The notes below the pieces were generated by a model. The model was given only the letters and a program-made list of their open reading frames with translations, did not search any database and was not told the origin of the DNA. Of a stretch of 64,000 bases of DNA, positions 23,500 through 35,039 are shown in pieces. The position numbers were made by a program, and so were the translations under genes. Position 1 is the stretch's first letter; each line of letters begins with the position of its first letter. The stretch spans positions 72,830,501-72,894,500 of the forward strand of contig NW_024466599.1 in NCBI RefSeq assembly GCF_017591425.1. Direction: 5' to 3'. This DNA comes from Ochotona curzoniae (taxonomy: Eukaryota; Chordata; Mammalia; Lagomorpha; Ochotonidae).

Positions 23500-23815
23500 T
23501 TTCTTTTTTTTTAATGATTTATTTATTTATTTGAAGGGTAGTGTCACAGGGTTGGGGAAGAGAGAGAGAGATCTTTCATTCACTGCTTTACTCCACAAAT
23601 GGTTGCCATGGCTGGGGCTTGGAGGAGCCAACTGCTTCATTCAGGTCTGCTGTGTGGATGCAGGGGTCTGAGCTCTGCTGCCATATTCTGCTGGTTTTCC
23701 ATGCACCTTAAATAGAGCAGTATAAAAAGTGGATAAAGCTAGGACTCCAGCTGGCTCCTCTGCGGGATGCTGGCATTGCAAGTGGTGACTTCATCTATCC
23801 ACTAAGCCTCAAAGG
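23500..23815 (-). mobile_element. C-repeat SINE, old
   Basis: AATGATTTATTTATTTATTTG tail, AGAGAGAGAGATCTTTCATT and CACTAAGCCTCAAA at the head end. It starts 400 bp after the TMEM182 donor site. Confidence 0.85.
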
Positions 23816-24529
23816 CAGATAAGATAACCCTGTCATGGTGTTTCTTGATGACTCTGCACCATGATTTCTTTATCATGGGTAGGGCAATCATCTTTTTCTG
23901 TATCATCACTTTTCAATTTTCTTAATTATTGTTCATACGCTTTACAGAAACACATGCACCTCTCTGTAAAACTTATGTTTATTCTAGTCAGCTTGCCAAC
24001 TATTCTTTCCGATTACTGCTAAAATGATCAATGGTGAAAATACAATAACCAAGTAGGTGAAACTTGTTTTTTTTTTTTTTTAAGTCTTTTTAGTTAAGAA
24101 GCAACCCAGACAGCTTACTTGAAAACTTAAACACAAGGCTTTTGCTTGTAAATATAATGAAGTTGATGAACTTCTATATCAGCGTGACCGACTTGAACAG
24201 CATGTGGCCCGTGTCCCTGGAGCATCAGCTCGGAAAGGCCATGCTGCTGGGAGAGATGGTTGGGAGAATGAAAGGAAAGGAGCAGAATTGTAGCTGCCCT
24301 GTCATGACAGCCATTGTACAGCCAGCTCGCAACCTACTCACATCAAGGATTAGCTAACAAAACTCTCTGTGTAATACTGTGCAGAGGGAATAAGAGGAAT
24401 AGCCAGACATACTTATTTTGTTTAAAGGACTTAAAAAAACTCCCTCTGAGAAGAGCCTATGTTAGCCTACTTCCTCGTGGTTCTTATTTCAGCTTTGTTC
24501 TTTCATTGGATCTACCTGTTCAATATTTT

Positions 24530-24835
24530 TAATGGTCACTTTATGGAGATGTGATTCACATTGCATGCAAGTTACCATTTTGAAATGGATAAGTTAGTGT
24601 TTCTTGTCAGTGCACTCAGATATCGTCACTGTCTGACTTCAGAGTGTATTTCATCCCATCCCAGAGAAGCATTGGCCCTCTGCTCCCACACCTGCTGTTC
24701 TGAGAAACCCCATGTTAGCCTCCATGGCTTTACCACTTCTGGATAGTTCACATAAAAGGAATCATGTAATGTGTGGCTTTTCCCAACTGGCTTCTGTATT
24801 CTATGTCTCATGACGTGAACTCTAAATGCTTTAAT
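24530..24835 (-). mobile_element. Old L1 3' fragment, antisense
   Basis: GATTCACATTGCATGCAAGT, TTACCATTTTGAAATGG, then CACTTCTGGATAGTTCACAT, AAAAGGAATCATGTAATGTG and TGGCTTTTCCCAACTGGC, as in L1M 3' ends read in reverse. Confidence 0.7.
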
Positions 24836-25469
24836 CTGTAGTCCTGTGACACCAATCCCTGAAATCCCTTAAAACTGACCATCACCTTTGCCAATACTTT
24901 TTCTCCTCCAAACCACACTCTTCCCTTGTCTCATCAAGGTTCTGCATTGAATGCCGATGGGATAATAGTGCCACTCTTCTATATGTATCAGTATCTTGTG
25001 TTTTGTAATGTCTTCTTCATGTTTTTAATCTCAGTTCATTGACATGGAGAAAACGCAGTGGCAGATTTTTAGTACTAACGCTTTATGGACACACAGCTGT
25101 TATAAGTTCAAAAGTGCTTTGATCCTGCATTTGATGCTATGAAAGAATTGTATATACGTGTATGTATTTTTGAGCAATTGTTGGCTATTTGTCCAGCTTA
25201 TAATTTGTGAAAGAAAGGCATAAAGCCAATGGATTCTGTGAGACAGAGAACTCTGCAGAGGCGTCTGATACATGCCATGCACTCCTTTGTCAGAGATGAT
25301 CCATTGATCCTCTCTTGTTGATGAATCTTTCATGCCCTTGAGATCATGCCCAGTCAGTACTTCAAACAAAAGCCTCTTCTTGGAAGCGCTTAAGTGTCTA
25401 AAGTATCTGGAAGCCCAGTTGGCAAGGCACTAAATTAGATGAGCGTGATAGTTCCTTTAAACTTGACTA

Positions 25470-25802
25470 TTTTTAAAAAAGATTGATTTTATTTTTCATT
25501 TGAAAGAAATACAAAGATAGAGACAGAGAGACACGGGATACAGAGAATTCTCTCTCTCTGGTTTCTCCCCAAAGGTCCACAACAGCCACAGCTTGGCCTG
25601 TCTGAAGCTGGGGGACAGGAGCATTTTCTGGGTCTCCAACAAGGCTTCAAGGGACCCAAGGCCTTGGGCCATCCTCTACTGCTTTCCTAGACAATAAGAA
25701 AGGAGCTGAATTGAAAGTGAAGCATCTGGAAGTGGAGCCAGTGCCCAAACAGGATGCCAAAAATGCAGGTGGAGGATTAATATGCAAAGCTACCATGGCA
25801 AC
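25470..25802 (-). mobile_element. C-repeat SINE, old
   Basis: AAAGATTGATTTTATTTTTC tail, GAGACAGAGAGACACGGGAT, CCAAGGCCTTGGGCCATCCT and a degraded head near CTACCATGGCAACC. Confidence 0.88.
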
Positions 25803-26799
25803 CTCTAAATTTTAATTTTACTTTTCATCATATGACATGATTCTATATTGCTTGTATATTATCATTTATTTCCTAGGAACAGAGAGAAGGGTGCTGTTGC
25901 AAGAGATATTACACTGTTCTTTATTATTTTCACTTTGAACAGGAAACGTGGTGTACTCAGGGAAAACTAGAATTTGCAATTTACTAATAGTTTCCATCGT
26001 GAAACGCAAATCTCTTCAACCAAAACAACATCCTTAAATTTGAACACTTAATAACAGAGAATACTAAGTCTGTTATTGTCTATGATTACTACTCAAAACT
26101 GAAAGTGAAAAGTTACATTATTCTATAAGAATATGAAGAAATACAGAGTATCTTTTTGTCTAAGATGTGTCATCCAGCCAAGTTTATTTGCCATGCCTTT
26201 AATTCAGAACCATTCAGTAGAAAGTCGTTGAGTGAGTGAAATGAAATCAATCTAGAGTGTTTTCCTTGGGTGGATTTTGTATTTGCACAATAAAGGGATA
26301 TCATGCTATCTGCCAAGTATTCCCAAATTCCTTTCTTTTTAGGGCTTATGGCATCATTCCCTGTCCGGCTCACCCATCTCCTGCCTTGTGCCAGTACACT
26401 GTGCTCTGCTGGCTAGAAACAGGTGCTGCCTAGGCTCGGGGAGGCTGTGCCTGCTTTGTCAATGCCACAAACACGACTGGATGCTCTTTCTCTATTTGGA
26501 CAGATGGCCTTAGGGAAGGGCAGTCACATTCCAAATGGTCGCTACTGGGCCAGAGTACATGGAAGGATGCTTTGGTATGAGCCAGAAGAGTGTTTCGGGG
26601 TATTTCGTGTTTGGCAGAGGGCACTGATATCACAGCTGTTGGGTCTGAGTCAGGGTGAAGCCCTTTGTATTCTCCCTGCTGGGATCACATGCTCAGAGAG
26701 GGGAATGAAGAGAAGGTGTTACTCTACCCCGCACATGGGCAGGCATGAACGCCCTTGACAAAGTTTGCAAAAGAATGAAAGCAAATGATAAACTAATTT

Positions 26800-26948
26800 T
26801 GGTGCTAAGAGTTTTGAAATCTGTGTATATGAGAACCGGCAAAAAATTCATGGGAAATTTGATTGTTGGAAGTCTCTACAGAGCTTTCAAAACTGTTTTG
26901 CCTTAAAATAAACTTACCTTAGCTTTCAATTTCTTCTGGGAGCCTTTC
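26800..26948. repeat. AAAAGTTCATGGAAA-type short repeat, diverged copy
   Basis: Contains GGCAAAAAATTCATGGGAAA, CCTTAAAATAAACTTACCTT and AGCTTTCAATTTCTTC, in the same order as the copy at 12845 but more decayed. Confidence 0.5.
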
Positions 26949-27164
26949 GTAGTACCTTTCCCTTCCTTAGGAAGGCTGGACCTCCAGCAGTGGGTTAGTT
27001 CTGGGCAGAGTATGTTAATTCTCATGATGTTACGACTAAGATCTCAAGTTTTAGAGAGCCATCACACACCTCTGTATGCCTTTACATTTGTTACCTCCTG
27101 ACCCTATGCTATCAGATGTGACAGCAAAGACACAGAAAGAGCTGGAATGATGTAGGTGGGATAT

Positions 27165-27452
27165 TTTTGCTTTCTAAGTATCTATGTTACTTAAAAGGCA
27201 GAATTACAGAAAGAGAGAGAATTTTCCATCCACTAACTCACTCTTTAAATAACTACAGTGGCCAGAGCTGGACCAGTCCACAACTGGCAGTCAGGCCTCC
27301 CATGTAGCCGAAGGTACCCAAGAACTTTGGTTGTCCTCTGCTGCTTTTCTGAGCCATTTATCAGAGAGCTGGATCAGAAAGGGAGCAGCCAGGACTAGAA
27401 TGGGTATCCATATGTGATGCTGGCAGCCGCAGGTGGAGGATAAGTTTGATCT
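27165..27452 (-). mobile_element. C-repeat SINE, old
   Basis: AAAAGGCAGAATTACAGAAA, GAATTTTCCATCCACTAACT, TTGTCCTCTGCTGCTTTTCT, GGTATCCATATGTGATGCTG. Confidence 0.85.
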
Positions 27453-27521
27453 CTCCCTGGGATGTTCTTACTATGTAGATTATGTGAAAAAGATTTGAAT
27501 ATTCCTGGTCCTTGGGCAACG

Positions 27522-27550
27522 TGACGTCATGAGAGAAACTGCGCATGCGT
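27522..27550 (+). promoter_or_regulatory. Candidate regulatory cluster: full CRE next to an NRF1-type motif
   Basis: TGACGTCA at 27522-27529 is the full palindromic cyclic-AMP response element. GCGCATGCGT at 27541-27550 (TGCGCATGCG counting the preceding T) is a near-perfect NRF1 palindrome. They sit 11 bases apart in a region otherwise almost free of CpG, inside the last TMEM182 intron. Both motifs depend on retained CpG. This could be an alternative promoter or enhancer; nothing else here proves activity. Confidence 0.4.
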
Positions 27551-27559
27551 AGGGATTTG

Positions 27560-30140
27560 ACTATGTGAGGGAAAACAGTGATGTAGAAGAGACATAGAAA
27601 CTGGAAGTCCTCATTTTGTTAGTACTTTCAGGCGGAAATATTTTTCTGCTTCCATTGGCGCATTTTCCTGGATGTCTGCTGAGTTTTTCTCTGACAGTGT
27701 ACTCACCCAGGGCACAAGCCTGCAGAGTCCCTGCACCACTCTCTTCTCCTCTCTAGACCCTGGGCTGGAGTTGACATGGACACTTCTTGACCCATAAGGT
27801 TAGAGGAATTGTTGGAGGTGAGGGAACCCATGCATGCAATGTGAGTTAGGCCTTTAGGATCTGAAGGAGGCAGAGCAGCTGTGTTCTTCCTGCAGGTGCC
27901 CATCCGCTCTACCCTATTCTGTGTCCCCAGTGTGTGCTGCTGGCCTTCCAAGTTCATGGGTGAACTGTTTTCACCTGCCAGTGATGTGGACAGAGGAGCT
28001 GGAAAGAGTTGCATACATCCACTGCAGGGTCAAAGCACCCCATTTTTAAAAAAGCAAATCCTCTCTTGGTAGGAGTTAACTTTTTAAAAGTAAGGTTGTG
28101 GGGGAGCCTGCAGAAAAACCAGTGTAAGAAATGTGAGTGTGAATAAAGGCAATAAAATGTCCCCATCCTCTCTTGTCCAGCAGGCTAGAGTGACTCAGAA
28201 GGAAGTGGAATTGGTGGGATTTTTTTTCCCTTGCTCCATTCAAAAAGATCAAGCACTTTGAGAGTTGCTCACTAGTAAACTGATTTAGTTTCAGGGAGTT
28301 TTCAGATATAGGAGATGACAAGATTGTTTCTGGCCTCTGAGCCACACTGCTGGCCTGGAATGAGATGTCACAGTAGAAAGCCATGAGGAAAGTGCACCTG
28401 TTTTCAGCTCAGCTCCCACGGTATGCATATTGTTGACTTGCTTTCCTCATGTGGCATAGGGAAGGATTTAATTTCTTTGCAAATATCTCCTTTCGTGACA
28501 CATTAAATAGTTGCTTTGCTCAGAGATAGCTAGAAGGGATGAAGGAGTTCGATACTGCTTTCTTCAATAAATTCTGTGACTTTTTTTTTCTCCTTGAAAT
28601 CTTATTGTTTCTCCCTTTGCACTTTCTACATGGAAAGGGGCCACATTAAGTAGAATTGACTCACCTGGATGTCTATAAACCTGTGCTGAGAAATGACCAT
28701 ATAGACTTACGCCAATCCTAGAAAGCAGTTATGCCCTGCACATGTAAAGGGCTGGTAGAGAGGCGTGGAGCTTGGCTCCAATGGAAACTTGCAACAGCAA
28801 ATGTTCTTAAAATGAGTAAACATGTGTCTGGATTCACCTTGTATCCTTTGGCAAAATGTGTGACAATGAGACTGCGGGCTGACTGGTGCCACCTGGTGGA
28901 ATGCCCTGGTAAGACATCAGGGCGGGCATTGGAAGTGACCAGAACTGAAGCTTTTTATGGTAGCCTTGTTCTTTTGTCTCTTGGCCAAGCCCCCAAATAG
29001 TCCAGTCACATGAAGGAAACTTTGATGAGTCAGAAGAAGGTTTTGGAGAGTGATCTGTGAGTCGTTAGCAGGAGTTCATGTCAAAGCTTAGTAATAGAGA
29101 TGACAACAACAACAGCAAAAAGCCAGTTCCTTGTAGGTGCTTGACATGTTCCAGGCATTGTTCTAGTTCTAATTCTTTAGGATGATTTCTCGTGTCTACT
29201 TTCTGATATATTTTGTTAAGTTAGCTGACATATGTTGTTGAGGGAAAGAACCAAGGAAGCCACCCAGGACTCGCGTATAAGGTGTTTAAGTGCATTAAAT
29301 GTGTAGTTCTCCAGCTAGTCAGCTTCCGAGGAGGGATTTGAACAGGGGCAGTCAGAATCCTGTACTTGCCAATCAGTTTCTGTCTGCTGAAGGACGAGTA
29401 TTCACCATGAGCACTGCCGAATGGCACTGTTTCTCAGACTAGAGCCCTACCGACGCATACAGATGGATGAAACCACATGCTCATTCTCTGTTAAAATCAT
29501 TTCTCCATTGAGTCGAGTAAGCAGAAAGTTTAATCCTGAAAATCATAATGCCAATCTAAGAAAGTTATAATAGTTTAAGAAATTCAATGCATATTGCACA
29601 GATTCAGTTGCTAAAAATATGGGTCCAGAACATGAAAGGGAAGAGGAAATGAATGCGTTTGAACATAGCATGATGTGCACCCAGCAAAGCACATTTGACA
29701 TCAGAAAGGCGTGACTAAGACGAATGCTACTTCAGAAAGACTGGGGAGACATCACTGGGAGACAAGTACCAGAAAGTGAAAGTCATTATTACATCAATGA
29801 CGTTGACCAATGTTGGTTTTGTAATTTCTGGTCATAGTTGTAAGAAATAGCATATTCATGTAAAGAAGAATTACTACAGAAACATAAACTATTTTAAAAG
29901 ATTTAGCTAATTTTCCCAGAGAGTTTGTTTTTTTTTTTCTTAATTGAATGTCATAAAATGTATAAGACTTATTTGAAATTTATTTGAATGTAATAAAAAG
30001 CACTGCTCTTTAGCAAATGTAGAATTGGTAAATTGCCTCTTTTCCTGCACATCTTGTGCTGGAAACATGTCGGACTGTTGGTCTCTTGAGTGGGTTTGTG
30101 AGAGCAGGTAAGCTTGCCTATGTTGTAAAAATGGGCATAT
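27560..30140. other. 2.6 kb of intron without recognised genes
   Basis: No SINE of the C family is seen here. A possible MIR-like piece occurs around 29120-29200 (GACATGTTCCAGGCATTGTT). No coding sequence recognised. Confidence 0.5.
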
Positions 30141-30141
30141 G

Positions 30142-30518
30142 AGGGGCCTGTGATGTGCTCCTGTGGGTCAAGCTGCCACCTGTGTTACTGGCACCCTCTG
30201 TAATTGCCAGGTTAAATCCCGTTACTGCACTTCACATCCACTTTCTTGTTAATGCGCCTGGGAAAGCAGTGGAGGAAGGTCCACAACTGTGAGTTCCCAT
30301 GTGGGAGTGCTAGAAGCCCTGGGCTCCTGCCTTCAGCCTGGCCCCAGCCCTGGCTGCTGGGGCCATTTATCTAGTGAATTGGAAGATGGAAAATTCTCTC
30401 TCTCGTTCTCTCTCACTCTCATTCTCTCTTGCTAGCTCTCTTCCTCTGTATCTCTCCCTGTTGCTCCCTCTCTCTGTAACTGCCTTTTAAATAAACAAAT
30501 TAAAAAAAAATTTTTTAA
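30142..30518 (+). mobile_element. Old C-repeat SINE, sense
   Basis: GAGGGGCCTGTGATGTGCTC head, GCGCCTGGGAAAGCAGTGGA, a TCTCTCTC-rich segment and CCTTTTAAATAAACAAATTA tail. Confidence 0.88.
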
Positions 30519-31655
30519 AGTGCAAGTGTATGTGAATAACCCTCCATTTAGCAGTCCTCCTCACCTGAAGGGGGCGTATTCCAAAACCTCCAGGGGAAGC
30601 CTGAAGCTGCACACAGTGCCAACCCACACAGTATTTTGTCCTTCTACATACAGGCCTATGAGAAAGCTTAATTTGTAACATACGCAAAGTAAGAGACAAG
30701 CAAAAAAGCAACAAAGCTAACACTAAAGTATTACCATTGATACACTGTAGGAAAAGATATTTAAAACATCTGATTGACCTGCTTATTGAACAGTCTGGTT
30801 AATATTGTCAGAGCACAGCTGGCTGCAGGGTAGCCAAGGGTCAAGGGCGGTGAGGATGTGACAGAAGCTGTAGACACCATCTCACGTCTTGCTGGGAGTC
30901 TTCTCTGAAAGAGGGGGCTCAGCCAGTCCACTGGCATGTTCTCCATCGCTGGTCACAGCTTGAGGACACTGTGATGCCATCATGAGGCGCTCGGTCATGC
31001 ACAGAAGCTGTTAGAAGAGCCCAGCTCGTTCTCCCTGCTGGTGATTTGGGATCCTTTAGGTTGAAGCTGAAATGCCCTGTGTGTATCACAGTGACAGCTC
31101 TTTTCCCAAAGAAGTCCCAGGGGAAAAGCAGTGCAGAAGAGAGTCATCGTTTTGGCTCCGAGGGGTGGGACCAGTTTACTGGCTTTCATTTTGTGACCAT
31201 GATTCATAATACTCGTTTCTGTAATTATTTCTACATATTTCTCATAATGCACAGTGAAAATTAAATGAAGGAAGAAACTGAAAACTGCTCTCCACGAAGC
31301 AGTCCCTGTCCTGCAAGCACGTGGAAATCTTAATCTCCCAGGGCATGTCACGGAATGATTGTCAAAAGTTTTGCCTAGAAAACAAATGTGTGACGAAAAT
31401 AAGGCGGTGGGTTTTTTCTTTCACTTTTTCTTCAACTTTTTTTATTAATATAAAAAGAACAGATCTCATATTTCATAGATATAATTCTAAGAAGATACAT
31501 ACATTCCTTTATTTTGCCCCTCTGGTTTTTTCAATAACAAACATTCAATTTACTTCATAATTGCAGGCTCAGTGCACCACTAGCCATGATGTTAAACAAG
31601 TGGAAAGACCACTGTTGCACAAAAACACATGGACTCTATGTAATAATCCAATTGT
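30519..31655. other. Unassigned intronic sequence
   Basis: No gene or named element recognised. Mixed composition; a 118-codon reverse frame at 30995-31351 has no recognisable domain. Confidence 0.45.
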
Positions 31656-31659
31656 AACC

Positions 31660-32205
31660 TATCAGTTTCATTCTTATGCATTTGTTTTGTATTCTGTATT
31701 ACTAGTACCTATCAGACCATGCATATATTTGTGTTTTGGGGGACTGACTTATTTAACTAAGCATAAAAGTATCCAGTTGCATCCATTTTGTTTCCAAAAA
31801 AAAATGGGATTTTATTGTATTTATAGTTGAGTAGTATTCCATCCTTTTTATATACCAAGTTTTATTTAGTCAGTAATCAGTTGATAGACATCTGGGTCAA
31901 TTCTATACCTTAGCTAGTGTGAATTGAGCTGCTATAAACAGGTGTGTGCATGTCACTTTTTCATATGTTGATTTGATTTGATTTGGGTAAACTCTCAGCA
32001 TTAGAATGGCTGCGTCATTTGACAGGACGATTATCGGATTTCTGAAGAAGAGCCACAGTATCTTGCTGAATGGTTGCACTAGCTCACGTTCCCGCCAACA
32101 GTGTATTAGGGTACTTTTCCCCCACATCCTCAGAGAACTTTATTTCTTTTTTAGGTTTTTGAATGATAGTCGTTACAACTAGAATGAGGTGAAACCTCAC
32201 TGCCA
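31660..32205 (-). mobile_element. Old L1 fragment, antisense
   Basis: TTGAGTAGTATTCCATCCTT, GTGTGAATTGAGCTGCTATA, AATGGCTGCGTCATTTGACA, CGTTCCCGCCAACAGTGTAT and GAATGAGGTGAAACCTCACT follow L1 ORF2 antisense in order. Confidence 0.88.
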
Positions 32206-32439
32206 AAAAAGTAAACTCTCAGACTTAGCAGGGCTGCTATGGAATTGGGATGGGAAAGAAGAGACAGCCTTCAGCAGATGCACTTCAACTCCACTGCAGC
32301 GCCAATAAGACACAGGACCATTTAAGTTTATCTAAAGAAATGCTCTCCATCATTTAAAAGCTGTAGGTATCACATCGCTGTATTCCATAGTAACATATTC
32401 CACAGTCGGTGAAAGCTGCAAGTTAGAAGCAGCACCAGT

Positions 32440-32845
32440 GCTCGGCAGGACATGAATGAATAAACGAGTCGTGGTATGCTCATACAATGGGATATTACTC
32501 ATCCGTAAGAGGGGTGGATGACTAATATATGTACCCACGTGGATCAATTCTGACATTATGATGAGTCAAACCAGCAAGAAATGAAAGGCTGCCCACTGCT
32601 ATGGTGAACTAGGCTCTGGTGATATTCATGGATGCTTTATGGAGAGTAAAAAGATATTTAAGAACCACTCTGAGTGGTGAAAGTGTTAACGGGGTTGGGG
32701 CCGTCCTGAGGTTCACGTTCGTTAAAACTCATCAAATTGTACATTTGAAACTCGTATACTTTATTGTTGTAAAGTACACATCACTTAAAACGCTAGAAGA
32801 TAAAACGACACTGGGAAAACTCTCAGGTCTCATGTAATATCTTTC
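32440..32845 (+). mobile_element. Old L1 3' fragment, sense
   Basis: ATGAATAAACGAGTCGTGGT, CATACAATGGGATATTACTC, ATTATGATGAGTCAAACCAG and CTCATCAAATTGTACATTTG match L1M ORF2 end and 3' UTR in sense. It points away from the fragment at 31660, and the two overlap in the part of the L1 they represent. Confidence 0.85.
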
Positions 32846-33840
32846 AGCTCTAGGCATGGGGTAATTTAAGCATATCTATGTGAAGATGATCTGCATAGCA
32901 CCTCCTGGAGCTCCTTACGCAGACACTGTCGGTCATGCTGTTCAGAGTCGCTACGTAGACTGATGGGAGTCACTCATGACAGCGTCCACAGTGACTCGCT
33001 AGTTCTGATAATAAATACACATCATCTCCTTCGCTCCAACACAGAGCCTTCTGTATTTAGCATGCTTACTCAAACCCTACCTTTTCTTCCCCCCGGTTTT
33101 AAACGTTGCAGCAACTCTCTCCTGCTTTTCCAAGCAGTTCCACCTAGAAAAGCCATCTGTCTCCAGGCTTCCTTGGAAGATTTTCTCAACTGCAGGATGT
33201 CTCAGAATTGTTTTCAGGTTAATGTGTGTCCACAGCTGTTGGGTGTTTCATCTGAGCTGAGCCACAGGCTAAATGTTCCACCTTGCTAGACAATTAACTG
33301 TTGCGGACTCTCCTCTCCTGGATACACAGAGTAGCCCGAGCCTATCATGCCTGAAGTTTAATGATGCTTACACTCTAGTTCTGCACAAATGCCCTTGGGT
33401 GCGCATCCCCCAAATAGAGAAAGGCCTTTTTCTTTCTGTTCCTAATTCACTTTTCTCCTTCACTTCTTTCAGACCGTATCTTATTGATGGTGGAATTCTA
33501 TGGCCATCCTTATACCCTTTGAAGGGTAAAATGCTCTACCACTCAATTTATCACAAAGCCTAGTAAAACATCTCTAACTTGATTGCACAGTTCTTCCCCA
33601 AGTAAATTCTCATTTCCTATGACTCACTTGGTTTAAGCACATTTAAAAGCAATTTAGTTATGTTTAAGTAGTTAAAGATCAAGATTATCATTGCATGGAG
33701 CTGAACTTTTATTTTTAAATACATGTAGATGCGCTTCCAAGCAAGAATACAGGAGGTGGACAGCTGGGAACCTTTTTACAAAAGAACATTTTCGTCTCTC
33801 TGGCTAAACGTCCTCCACTTGAGATGTAGTTTCAATATGG
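32846..33840. other. 1 kb of unassigned intronic sequence
   Basis: Two overlapping + strand frames of 96-108 codons at 32963-33563 show no recognised domain. No repeat recognised. Confidence 0.45.
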
Positions 33841-34319
33841 TTTTTTTTTTTTTTTTGTAATAAACAGATCTTTACATGTGCCTTTGTCATCTGCTGTTTT
33901 TCTGAAATATTGATAATATGGAATTTAACCTCTCAGTCATGCCCTTGGCCTTGGGTGAATCTGTGTTTTTGTTTCCATAATTTGATTGCTTCCATCTTAG
34001 TTTATTTTCAACAATTGCCTTTCTAGCTGACATTGGTGACCAAGTTTTATGTGGATTTTTTTTTTCCCACAAAAATACTTGCAAATTGAATTCAGGACAT
34101 TCAAAGGAAAAAGCTTTCAACTTTGTAAGGACATCCATGCATGGTTATCAGTGTACGTGATTTCTCCACAGGCTGCCGATAAATAGAGATTCAACGTCTT
34201 CTTCATGTGACCCAATTGTTTGTTGGTCATAAGTCTTCACAGACTTTGGGGCAAAGCTTATTTCTTCAGTGGGCACTTTCATGGGTTTTTGTTTTATTTT
34301 GTTCTTGCTTTCTCAATTA
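33841..34319 (-). pseudogene. Candidate processed pseudogene (retrocopy), parent unknown
   Basis: Read on the - strand, the segment ends in an A run of about 16-17 bases (a T run at 33841-33857 on +), preceded by a frame ending LNSILSIFQKNSR and a stop. The frame is open for 83 codons (34138 to 33887). Upstream, another frame reads PKSVKTYDQQTIGSHEEDVE, suggesting a frameshifted continuation. Both peptides look like ordinary coding sequence, not repeat translation. I do not recognise the parent protein. Expected features are a lack of introns, a poly(A) tail and decay. It could instead be chance sequence beside a T run. Confidence 0.35.
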
Positions 34320-34365
34320 AAAAAAATTATTTGGGAATGTATAATTTTATCAATTAGAAAATATA
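34320..34365 (+). repeat. Left copy of a 46-bp direct repeat flanking an L1-like insertion
   Basis: Starts with an A run followed by TTATTTGGGAATGTATAATT and ends AGAAAATATA. It differs from the copy at 34652-34697 at only two positions, 44 of 46 identical by my count. Confidence 0.9.
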
Positions 34366-34651
34366 TCAATATGTTGCTGATGTAATGTTGGGGCTTTTAA
34401 TTGATCGGGATGATACTCTGCCAGCTCTACCTTCAGACCAGAGATGGTCTCCCCAGGAAACCAGTGAACTTGTCTGGACAATAAGACGCTGGACTTTATA
34501 CTTGGTAGATGCTTGCAATGAAAGAATCTCAACTGAATTTGAACTGTGGTGATGCAACAAGGTGGAGGAATCCACCATGGGGGGTGTTTGGGAGGGGTGG
34601 GGGGAATCCCAATGCCTGTAAAGCTGTGTCACATAATGCAATGTAATCAAT
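34366..34651 (+). mobile_element. Lineage-type L1 3' end (5'-truncated insertion)
   Basis: The insert is 286 bp. Near its right end it has a guanine-rich run (GGGAGGGGTGGGGGGAATCC) followed by CCTGTAAAGCTGTGTCACAT, AATGCAATGTAATCAAT and an A run, the usual plan of a mammalian L1 3' UTR. It is much less decayed than the L1M relics. Family assignment to lagomorph L1 is from structure and vague memory of the consensus. No open ORF is included. Confidence 0.65.
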
Positions 34652-34697
34652 AAAAAAATTATTTGGGAATTTATAATTTTATCAATTATAAAATATA
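34652..34697 (+). repeat. Right copy of the 46-bp direct repeat
   Basis: Begins in the terminal A run of the insertion and continues TTATTTGGGAATTTATAATT to TATAAAATATA. Interpreted as a target-site duplication of unusual length. Confidence 0.9.
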
Positions 34698-34790
34698 AAG
34701 CATAAATAAAGTGTATGAGGTTATAAAATATAATTGATAAAGTTTATAAAAATTAATTTAAAAAGCTGTGCCTTCAAAATAGATAACCAA
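34698..34790. repeat. AT-rich low-complexity sequence
   Basis: Nearly pure A/T with recurring TTATAAAATATAA and AATTGATAAAGTT pieces related to the preceding direct repeat. Confidence 0.7.
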
Positions 34791-35039
34791 CTTTAAATAC
34801 AGTTCTATTCAAAAATGCAAGACAGGGCTCCCTGAATGTTCGTGTTTTACATTCCAGCTGTAATAACTGGGACAAATGGATTGAATATTGCTCATTTGTG
34901 ACTGAGGTCAGTTATCATTTGTTTTATCAAGAGTCTAAAAACATCCAGGGATGACAAGGAGCAGTTTCCTCTGGGAGTAGTTTTGCCCCAGCGATGACAT
35001 TTCACTACAGATGGGACAGATCAGGGACTCTGTTGGGTA

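Noticed and set aside
28876..28900. CTCF-like GTGCCACCTGGTGG
   Set aside because: A partial palindrome missing the required core A and final C of the CTCF motif; too weak to list.
31660..32845. Single L1 with a 5' inversion (twin priming)
   Set aside because: The two halves appear to cover the same part of the L1 consensus, which twin priming does not produce.
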